Part shown: in pieces, positions 1 through 5,220 of the stretch
Layout: each line of letters opens with the position of its first letter
Numbering within the stretch: the first letter of the stretch is position 1
NCBI GenBank assembly: GCA_029934165.1
Contig: JAOZMU010000290.1
Span: 1-5,220, forward strand
DNA: 5,220 nucleotides
Reading direction: 5' to 3'
Source of the DNA: Bacteroidales bacterium
GTDB taxonomy: Bacteria; Bacteroidota; Bacteroidia; Bacteroidales; JAOZMU01
Translations under genes and position numbers: made by a program
Notes under the pieces: model-generated
Database searches by the model: none
What the model was told of the DNA's origin: nothing
The model's input: only the letters and a program-made list of their open reading frames with translations

Positions 1-55
1 CTTCGGCAAGCTACCGCTACAATCCCTGCCGCAAAACGCCTTTGTAGCAAGCGGT
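1..55. repeat. Dispersed palindromic repeat, copy 1 (left part may be cut by window edge)
   Basis: The core 15-55 matches 632-672 at 39 of 41 positions with no gaps; the differences are C25/A642 and G28/A645. The core is an imperfect palindrome: ACCGCTACAA (13-22) pairs with TTGTAG (42-47) plus CGGT (52-55), leaving a 4-nt bulge. Just to its left, CTT-CGGC-AAG (1-10) forms a small hairpin. The GC content is clearly above the AT-rich surroundings. Read on the minus strand it contains AGGGATTGTAGCGG, which from memory resembles the core of short intergenic repeats common in Flavobacteria and relatives. That resemblance has not been checked. There is no open frame through it. It may act as a transcript-end structure or be an inert REP-like or MITE-like element. 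Confidence 0.7.
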
Positions 56-116
56 CCGACAAAACAAACAAATTTTATGAACAAACCTTGTATTCGTAAT
101 TTACTTTCAGACGTAA

Positions 117-133
117 TGTATCGTGGTGATACA
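117..133. repeat. Small perfect hairpin
   Basis: TGTATC (117-122) and GATACA (128-133) are perfect inverted repeats around the 5-nt loop GTGGT. No T-run follows, so it is not a standard intrinsic terminator. It could be part of the decayed tail of whatever lies left of the window, an operator-like dyad, or chance. Confidence 0.4.
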
Positions 134-460
134 CAGCACATTAAGGCATATTCAGACACACATGAATTTTTTATACATCAAGACAACGACAAATTATAAA
201 ACAAAAAGGTTTTTATCGCTATCTTTGTGTTCAACTTGGGCTTTGGTTGTTTTTGTTGTAAGTAGGTTTGTAAAGATAAGCGACACTTTAATTGCTGTTA
301 TCGACCTGAATACCAGCACAATACTTTTCATTATTAATAACACTATGTACTTATTTGTAATTTAGGAGTAATTTTTTACATACACCATTAACAAATATAT
401 AAATTTTTCGGATTACATAGTTCAATTATTATCGTTATGTGCAATGACAGATAGAAAAAT

Positions 461-487
461 CAAGTTAGAAAACTAATATTTAACTTG
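461..487. repeat. AT-rich inverted repeat in intergenic region
   Basis: CAAGTTA (461-467) and TAACTTG (481-487) are perfect inverted repeats around a 13-nt spacer; one G-T and one A-T pair could extend the stem inward to 9 pairs. No uninterrupted T-run follows. In a region this AT-rich, a 7-bp dyad may be chance. Confidence 0.3.
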
Positions 488-618
488 TTATGAGTTTAGT
501 AAATTTTCAATATTTTAGTTTCTATTTTTAATGAAAACCATTTGCTACAAAAATCATACGAAAGTAATTTGGCATTTAACGTTGAATTTATTAGCAGTTA
601 GAGGTTTATTTATAAAAA

Positions 619-674
619 CAGTCGAAGACTGCGCTACAATCACTACCGCAAAACGCCTTTGTAGCAAGCGGTAG
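619..674. repeat. Dispersed palindromic repeat, copy 2
   Basis: This is the second copy of the element at 1-55, in the same orientation (core 632-672). On its left is a perfect hairpin, CAGTC-GAA-GACTG (619-631), where copy 1 has a different sequence that can also fold. Two further perfect 7-bp pairings exist: GCTACAA (633-639) with TTGTAGC (659-665), and CTACCGC (643-649) with GCGGTAG (668-674). These two stems cross, so they either exclude each other or form a pseudoknot. The element ends 55 bases before the permease start and would lie in its 5' leader if transcription begins upstream. Confidence 0.72.
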
Positions 675-729
675 CCACTTAGCACTTCGTAATTTGTAAT
701 GCTATGCACATAAAACAACACGTATCAAT

Positions 730-1677
730 ATGTTGACGCAATTTCTTGCAATAAGACTACGACAAGCAACCCGCATAATTTCCGAAATCGGATTGGCGAG
801 AACCATTTTTGTCTTGATAGGACTTATTCTTATTTCGCCAAAAATATTTTCGCTGGGTTCGGAATTTAATAGCGCATTGTTTCTTTCTGTAACTCAAGTG
901 TTTATGGTGCTATCCCTTCAAACAACACGACGCGATAAAGTGTTTTTGCAACACTTGCACATAAACAAATACAAACTATTTGTCTGTGAGAACATTACGA
1001 TGTCAATCCCAATTTTGGGCATTTTGTTATGGCACAAAAATTTTGCCATGGTAGGCTGTGCAGTTGCGGCAATAGCAGCAATTTCTGCGCTTCGTACAAC
1101 AATAAAAATTTCTTCAGGCACATTTGGTGGAGCAGCACTTTTTCCGGCAAAAGCCTTCGAGTGGCGCAGCAGTTTTCGTTTGAATGGAATATTTCTTATC
1201 CTGCTAATTGCCTTAGCGACAGGGTTTTGCAGCTACGATTTCGTCATTCCAGCAGCAATTGTTTTGCTAAATTTCTATTCGGCTGGCGTTCAGATGCAAA
1301 GCGAGCCACGCCAATTTGTCGAGCTATATGAGCTATCGCCACACAGATTTTTATGGGCAAAAACAGCAACACATCTACTTATTTTTGCACTTATTGCGTT
1401 TTTTTTACTTGCGTTATTTGCATTTATACATATTCATTTAATTTATGCAGCATTATATTTACTTACTATTTCGCTGTTAATTCAGATGTTTGTCGTTTTT
1501 CAAAAATACGCAGTTTATACACCAAACGAAAGTTTGCAAGGGAATATTATATTCGTAACACTTATTATATTCGGATTTCTAATTCCGTGGTTATCGCCAT
1601 TGCCACTCTTGTTGCTGGTGCGTTCCTACAAAAAAGCAGTTCAAAATCTGAAAATTTATCTTGATGTTGAAAATTGA
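730..1677 (+). CDS. Multi-pass membrane protein, probable ABC exporter permease
   Basis: This 315-aa protein is strongly hydrophobic, with about eight to nine membrane segments by eye: roughly residues 24-37, 47-63, 90-101, 104-122, 150-168, 170-184, 211-231, 233-256 and 272-297. There is no signal peptide and no soluble domain. Two charged cytosolic-looking loops, about 67-88 (RRDKVFLQHL) and 191-211 (PRQFVELYELSPHRFLWAKT), share a pattern of basic residue, Phe, hydrophobic and Lys/Arg spacing. This suggests an internal repeat and possible contact sites for the ATPase. I assign the permease role mainly because the next gene is an ABC ATPase whose start lies inside this gene; I recognise no permease family with certainty. 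The substrate is unknown. The start is the only ATG after an in-frame TAA at 697-699. There is no Shine-Dalgarno sequence, as is usual in Bacteroidota. Confidence 0.88.
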   Translation: MLTQFLAIRLRQATRIISEIGLARTIFVLIGLILISPKIFSLGSEFNSALFLSVTQVFMVLSLQTTRRDKVFLQHLHINKYKLFVCENITMSIPILGILLWHKNFAMVGCAVAAIAAISALRTTIKISSGTFGGAALFPAKAFEWRSSFRLNGIFLILLIALATGFCSYDFVIPAAIVLLNFYSAGVQMQSEPRQFVELYELSPHRFLWAKTATHLLIFALIAFFLLALFAFIHIHLIYAALYLLTISLLIQMFVVFQKYAVYTPNESLQGNIIFVTLIIFGFLIPWLSPLPLLLLVRSYKKAVQNLKIYLDVEN

Positions 1678-2362
1678 AAATTTATCCGTTTCATACGGAA
1701 ACAATACAGTGTTAAATACACTTAATTGGAAAATTCCAAGCGGCGAAATACATGGGCTTGTTGGTTTAAATGGCTCAGGAAAAACTACGCTATTGAACAC
1801 AATTTTTGGCATAAAAAAAAGAGACACAGGAGTAATTTTATTTAATAATCTGGCATTAAATAAAACTAATATTTCTTATTTAGAGACAGTCAACTTTTTT
1901 TATCCTCGCATTACAGGCAAAGAATATCTGAAACTTTTTCAATCGAAAAATCCAGATTTTGACTTTAATAACTGGAACAGGCTTTTTGAACTCCCGATAG
2001 AAAAGCTCATAGAAAAATATTCTACTGGCATGAAAAAGCAACTTGCGTTTATTGGCGCATTGGCAGCACCAAAACCATTGCTCATTCTGGACGAGCCATT
2101 CAATGGAGTTGACCTTGAAACTACGCAAAAGTTTAGAAATGTGATACTTGCACTAAAAAAATCGAATAGGACAATAATAATTACATCGCATATTTTAGAA
2201 TCTTTGACAGGGATTTGCGACACGATGAGTTTGATAAAAGATAAAAAAATAGCTTTCAGGGTTGATAAAACAGAGTTTGGCGGCATCGAAAAACGCATTT
2301 TTAAACAACTCGATTCGGACTCGGAGCAAATAATTTCTGAGTTAATAAATACGAAAAAATAA
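1664..2362 (+). CDS. ABC transporter ATP-binding protein
   Basis: This 232-aa single nucleotide-binding domain is the energising subunit of an ABC-2-like transporter, on the cytosolic face of the inner membrane. Residues counted from ATG 1664: A-loop Tyr11, Walker A GLNGSGKT (34-41), signature STGMKKQ (120-126, a variant of LSGGQ common in export ATPases), Walker B with Asp143 and catalytic Glu144, D-loop NGVD (147-150) and switch His176. All catalytic elements are present. The stretch where the Q-loop glutamine is expected reads YLETVNFFYP (72-81) and has no Gln; Glu74 or Thr75 takes its place. I prefer ATG 1664 over TTG 1661. The gene overlaps the permease by 14 nt and its stop shares one base with the radC ATG, so translation of all three is probably coupled. 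The short tail after residue 200 is too small for a regulatory domain. Substrate unknown. Confidence 0.96.
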   Translation: MLKIENLSVSYGNNTVLNTLNWKIPSGEIHGLVGLNGSGKTTLLNTIFGIKKRDTGVILFNNLALNKTNISYLETVNFFYPRITGKEYLKLFQSKNPDFDFNNWNRLFELPIEKLIEKYSTGMKKQLAFIGALAAPKPLLILDEPFNGVDLETTQKFRNVILALKKSNRTIIITSHILESLTGICDTMSLIKDKKIAFRVDKTEFGGIEKRIFKQLDSDSEQIISELINTKK

Positions 2363-3075
2363 TGGCAGAAAACAATAGCGAGCGTCTGAAAATAAAAGAC
2401 TTAGCTCTCGAAGACCGCCCGCGCGAAAAACTCATGGCACGCGGAATTGACACTCTGAGCAATGCCGAACTTGTTGCCATTTTGATTGGTTCGGGAAACA
2501 GAAACGAAACTGCCGTACAACTTTCTCAACGAATCCTGAACTCGGTTGACAATAATTTGAACCAATTTGGAAAAGTGAGTATTTCTGAGCTGGTAAAAAA
2601 TTTTGTGGGAATCGGCGAAGCAAAAGCAATATCCATCGTGGCTGCTCTCGAACTTGGAAAACGCAGAAAATCTGCCGATATAATTGAGCGTAAGAAAATT
2701 ACAGGTGTCGAAGATGTTTTTTCGCTGTTTCAGCCAATGCTTTGCGATTTGCCCTTCGAGGAGTTTTGGATTCTACTCCTAAACCAAGCAAACAAAATAA
2801 TTGCCAAACAAAAAATATCGCAAGGTGGTGTCGCTGCGACAGTTGTAGATGTACGCCTAATTCTCAAGCCAGCTATCGAGATGTTGGCATCTGGCGTTAT
2901 TCTCATTCACAATCATCCATCAGGCGCAACAAAACCAAGCCACGAAGATATTCAACTCACAAAAAAGGTTAGAGATGCTTGTTCTTTGGTGAATATCAAT
3001 CTATTAGACCATATAATTATTGGCGATACCAATCATTATAGTTTTGCAAACGAAGGTATGCTTACTAACGCTTAA
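2362..3075 (+). CDS. radC: RadC family protein (UPF0758, JAMM/MPN+ metalloprotein)
   Basis: This 237-aa protein is full length for RadC. The N-terminal part has the family motif RPREKLMARGID (19-30) followed by LSNAELVAILIGSG (32-45). A helix-hairpin-helix-like stretch, GIGEAKA (83-89), follows. The C-terminal JAMM domain has a complete metal-binding signature: His183, His185, Ser193 and Asp196 with the spacing H-x-H-x7-S-x2-D, and a candidate upstream catalytic glutamate at 133 or 134 in PFEEFWILLLN. All predicted zinc ligands are intact, so it should be an active hydrolase fold if the family is catalytic. The historical DNA-repair role of RadC is not supported, because the original radC102 mutation was traced to recG; the true function is unknown. 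The ATG overlaps the ATPase stop (TAATG), implying translational coupling. The wording GSGNRNETAV is typical of Bacteroidota RadC. Confidence 0.97.
   Translation: MAENNSERLKIKDLALEDRPREKLMARGIDTLSNAELVAILIGSGNRNETAVQLSQRILNSVDNNLNQFGKVSISELVKNFVGIGEAKAISIVAALELGKRRKSADIIERKKITGVEDVFSLFQPMLCDLPFEEFWILLLNQANKIIAKQKISQGGVAATVVDVRLILKPAIEMLASGVILIHNHPSGATKPSHEDIQLTKKVRDACSLVNINLLDHIIIGDTNHYSFANEGMLTNA
3020..3046 (+). promoter_or_regulatory. Possible Bacteroidota-type promoter inside the 3' end of radC
   Basis: TAGTTTTG (3039-3046) matches the Bacteroidota -7 consensus TAnnTTTG exactly. A TTG at 3020-3022 stands 16 nt upstream, slightly closer than the usual 17-23 nt from the -33 element. Transcription would start near 3053, about 60 bases before the glycosyltransferase ATG, which would let that gene be expressed apart from the ABC-radC block. 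The motif lies in coding sequence and is short enough to occur by chance. Confidence 0.22.
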
Positions 3076-3114
3076 CAAGCTGTTTATCAGCATAATAATT
3101 TAAAATAATAAACA

Positions 3115-5025
3115 ATGAATATAGAAAAAGTAATATCAAAATTTTTTGAATTTATTGTCTGGGACAATTTTACATCGCCAGATATTCTTATGCAATTGAT
3201 AATCGGGTTGTTATCTATTTTTATGTTTCTTTTTGGAGCAGTGATTGTATCTTTTGCCGTACTTCCGCGAGCCAAAGAAAGCACATTTCGTAGTTCGACA
3301 GGCGAACTTGTTTTTCGTGCTGCCGTTGGCATTGGACTGTTTTCGTTTCTGAGTACCTTTCTTTTGCTCACTCAAACGCTCTATTGGCACATCTTTCTTA
3401 TTGGTTTTCATGTGTTTATGTTTTATGGTATCTACCGCCAGCCAAAAGCTACAAAACAAACTTTGATGCTCTTAAAACAAATGTTTGTAAACCATAAATA
3501 TTTATGGATATTATTTATTATCAGTGCGATACCATCACTTTTGCCTCCACTTTGGATTGACGAAGTTTCGTACCATATTGCCTATCCGCTACTTTGGGTG
3601 CAAAAAGGAGGCATTTACACCGAGGAAAGCATGCGTTATCCGCTCTATTCGTTTGGTATTCACTCGGTTCTGACGATAGGAATTTTTCTTAAATCGACAA
3701 CATTTATGCACCTTTTTTCGTGGCTGTGCGGCACTCTCACAACGCTCGGCATTTGGGCTGTCCTGAAACGCCTTAATGTCTGGAAACCATTGCAATACGT
3801 TGGAGCTTTGGCGTTTTTCTTTACGCCTGTTGTTCAGCAATATCTCAACATTGCGTACATTGATGTCCCGATGATGTTTTTGACTTTTGCGGCTGCTTTT
3901 GCTCTGCTCGTCCTAAAAAACAATCAGGCAGAAAAAAACATCCAATTTGCAACTGCCACTATATTAGCACTTTTCGTGGCGGGCAAACCAACCGCAGCAT
4001 TTGCAATTCCGGCAATATTTTTTATAGTATTGTATCGCTCAAAACTGAAACAGCTTTTGCCATTTCTCATCACATTTTCCGTCTTAGGTTCTGTTTGGTA
4101 TATTCGTAATATTATCATCAACTTAGACCCTATTCCGCCGGCTGTCAATATGTTACTTGGCTTGGAAGATAAATTTTGGTCTGTTCAGGATTACAAATTC
4201 ATAATGAGCGACATCGACATTCATCACAACTGGACTTGGGTAAATATTTGGTACAAACTGCCTTGGGAGCTAATGGTTTCGCGTGCCGACAGCCCATTGC
4301 GATATTGGCCACATTTGAGTTACGTTTGGGTTTTTGGCTTTTCGTTTTTTGTGATGATAAAAAAATGGCACGAAGAGCAAAAACGTATCATATTTTTGTT
4401 TGCACTTTTCAATGCTACCGTTTGGCTCGGTGTTTCGTATTTTACACGATACGCTCATTTTCTGCCACTTGCAGCAATTTCTGCCATCTTGGTTTTGAAT
4501 GAAATTTATCTTTTTGTAAGCAAAAAAATCGCAATTTCGCGTTGGGTAAAATTTGCAATTATTGGAATTTTCTTCGCTGTTATGTTTGGTCCTAAACATT
4601 TGGCATTCAGCTATTATAAAAATAGTTTTAATAAAAAAATACCAATAACAAAAACCGAAATTCAAGCTTTTGTCGGTTGGGACACCAATGTGGCATTATC
4701 TGTCATTCAGCGATTTAAGGAATTTGACATTCCACAAGGAAGTAGAATTTATGGCTTTCCGCTGACCTCGTACAAGTATTATGTCATCAACGAAGGCTAT
4801 CTTCCAATCGGAGATGGCGTTTGCAAATATCGCTGGCAAGAATTTATGCAAAACACTGATAGTGAATCTATTAAAGCATTTTTAAGAGACGCAAAAACTG
4901 AATATTTATTTATAGATAAAAACTATATGAATATCGGCGAAAGGATTGATTTCTCAACTTTATCGGGTTTTGAGGTTCTGCACGATGAGAAGAATATTAT
5001 TTTATTAAAAATTACGAATTTTTAA
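3115..5025 (+). CDS. Multi-pass GT-C fold glycosyltransferase (PMT/ArnT-like)
   Basis: This 636-aa membrane protein has about 14 hydrophobic segments up to residue 493, then a soluble C-terminal domain (about 500-636). The motif PPLWIDEVSYHIAYP (144-158) carries the acidic pair Asp149-Glu150 and His154, as in the first catalytic loop of GT-C enzymes that use polyprenyl-phosphate sugars. Other family-like features are GKPT (290-293), WYIRN (328-332) followed by DPIPP (338-342), and RYAHFLP (445-451). The expected reaction is sugar transfer from a lipid carrier to a lipid, glycan or protein on the periplasmic face; neither donor nor acceptor can be read from the sequence. Three extra hydrophobic segments (about 25-49, 65-86, 89-106) precede the one just before the Asp-Glu motif, more than in ArnT or PMT. 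The start is fixed by an in-frame TAA at 3109-3111. The gene is 39 nt downstream of radC and may be co-transcribed. Confidence 0.9.
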   Translation: MNIEKVISKFFEFIVWDNFTSPDILMQLIIGLLSIFMFLFGAVIVSFAVLPRAKESTFRSSTGELVFRAAVGIGLFSFLSTFLLLTQTLYWHIFLIGFHVFMFYGIYRQPKATKQTLMLLKQMFVNHKYLWILFIISAIPSLLPPLWIDEVSYHIAYPLLWVQKGGIYTEESMRYPLYSFGIHSVLTIGIFLKSTTFMHLFSWLCGTLTTLGIWAVLKRLNVWKPLQYVGALAFFFTPVVQQYLNIAYIDVPMMFLTFAAAFALLVLKNNQAEKNIQFATATILALFVAGKPTAAFAIPAIFFIVLYRSKLKQLLPFLITFSVLGSVWYIRNIIINLDPIPPAVNMLLGLEDKFWSVQDYKFIMSDIDIHHNWTWVNIWYKLPWELMVSRADSPLRYWPHLSYVWVFGFSFFVMIKKWHEEQKRIIFLFALFNATVWLGVSYFTRYAHFLPLAAISAILVLNEIYLFVSKKIAISRWVKFAIIGIFFAVMFGPKHLAFSYYKNSFNKKIPITKTEIQAFVGWDTNVALSVIQRFKEFDIPQGSRIYGFPLTSYKYYVINEGYLPIGDGVCKYRWQEFMQNTDSESIKAFLRDAKTEYLFIDKNYMNIGERIDFSTLSGFEVLHDEKNIILLKITNF

Positions 5026-5133
5026 TTATGAACATGGTTTGTTTATAAAAAGCAAAATACGTGTTTTTACAGACAGAATCGACAACTTAAAAACAATCAG
5101 CTTTTTGGGGCGGTTTTTTCCGAGTTTTTAGGC

Positions 5134-5220
5134 ATGTTTCATATAACAAAAAATAAACTTTACACTTTTTACCGATTTTGGAAACTTTATTTTTTGTTCA
5201 ATCTTAGTAAAGCGCAAAAA
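5134..5220 (+). CDS. Possible start of a gene running off the window
   Basis: From ATG 5134 the frame stays open for 29 codons to the window edge. The peptide is rich in Lys, Phe, Tyr and Leu (it begins MFHITKNKLYTFYRFWKLYF), a composition that AT-rich DNA also gives by chance. No ribosome binding site is visible, although those are rare here. A minus-strand frame is also open from the edge to a stop at 5128-5130, so the coding strand is undecided. Confidence 0.25.
   Translation, partial: MFHITKNKLYTFYRFWKLYFLFNLSKAQK
5145..5198. terminator. AT-rich inverted repeat, candidate bidirectional terminator
   Basis: AACAAAAAATAAA (5145-5157) is a perfect inverted repeat of TTTATTTTTTGTT (5186-5198). 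After a C-C mismatch, TTT (5159-5161) pairs with AAA (5182-5184), giving 16 of 17 pairs around a 20-nt loop. The stem is nearly free of G and C, so it is weaker than a classical terminator, but each strand ends its stem in a T-rich arm. It lies 120 bases after the glycosyltransferase stop. If the open frame from 5134 is a real gene, this dyad falls inside it and is probably chance. Confidence 0.3.

Larger units (their letters stand above)
1..729. other. Gene-free intergenic region with dispersed repeats
   Basis: I see no credible gene in this stretch. The longest open frame (from a GTG at 123 to 365) gives a low-complexity hydrophobic peptide with no ribosome binding site and no recognisable motif, so I treat it as chance. 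What the region does hold is two copies of a palindromic repeat (1-55, 619-674), a perfect 6-bp hairpin (117-133), a 7-bp inverted repeat (461-467/481-487) and long AT-rich runs between about 360 and 600. The promoter of the permease gene at 730 should lie here, but I cannot place it with confidence. The length (over 700 bases) is large for a bacterial intergenic gap and suggests repeat insertion or decay of a former gene. Confidence 0.6.

Noticed and set aside
220..227. TATCTTTG, an exact match to the -7 motif TAnnTTTG
   Set aside because: No TTG-type -33 element lies at the right distance upstream, and the nearest supported gene is 500 bases away.
123..365. 80-codon open frame with hydrophobic product
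   Set aside because: GTG start inside a hairpin, no ribosome binding site, low-complexity AT-driven composition and no motif. An internal ATG at 162 is no better supported.
541..571. TTTG, 20-nt spacer, TAATTTG as a promoter for the permease gene
   Set aside because: The -7 box is one base short of the TAnnTTTG consensus, and the region is so AT-rich that such matches are expected by chance. It remains the best weak candidate upstream of 730.
434..713. TTATGTGC (435-442) and GCACATAA (706-713), considered as integron attC-like arms
   Set aside because: The arms do not fit the GTTRRRY/RYYYAAC core sites, they lie 260 bases apart, and no cassette gene lies between them.
3079..3091. GCTG-TTTAT-CAGC hairpin after radC as a terminator
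   Set aside because: Only four base pairs and no T-run follows; it is too weak to separate radC from the glycosyltransferase.
5100..5130. T-runs with CGG/CCG after the glycosyltransferase as an intrinsic terminator
   Set aside because: Only a 3-bp stem can form, with the T-run in the loop and not after the stem.

Overview
The window is AT-rich, with genes on the plus strand only, almost no Shine-Dalgarno signals and an A-rich context before start codons. The protein styles, RadC in particular, point to a member of the Bacteroidota (Flavobacteriia/Bacteroidales-like), probably chromosomal. This placement is inferred from sequence style, not from a database match.

Layout. Positions 1-729 hold no convincing gene. 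This stretch carries two copies of a short, imperfectly palindromic dispersed repeat (1-55 and 619-674), a small perfect hairpin (117-133), a 7-bp inverted repeat (461-487) and AT-rich filler. Positions 730-3075 form a tight three-gene block: a multi-pass membrane protein (probable ABC exporter permease), the matching ABC ATPase (start inside the permease gene, 14-nt overlap), and radC (TAATG, 1-nt overlap with the ATPase stop). After a 39-nt gap, a 636-aa multi-pass GT-C-type glycosyltransferase occupies 3115-5025. The last 195 bases are non-coding or hold only the first codons of a gene that runs off the window. They contain an AT-rich 13-bp (extended 16-of-17) inverted repeat.

How the genes fit together. 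The permease and ATPase almost certainly form one ABC-2-like export complex. RadC is translationally coupled to the ATPase but has no obvious functional link to it. The GT-C enzyme probably transfers a sugar from a polyprenyl-phosphate donor on the outer face of the inner membrane. Its neighbours do not identify the acceptor.

I found no CRISPR array, tRNA/rRNA, transposase or recognisable defence cassette. The most noteworthy non-standard signal is the repeat in the 5' intergenic region: two diverged copies keep a 41-bp core at 39 of 41 positions, each next to a small hairpin whose sequence differs between copies, and one copy can form mutually crossing stems.
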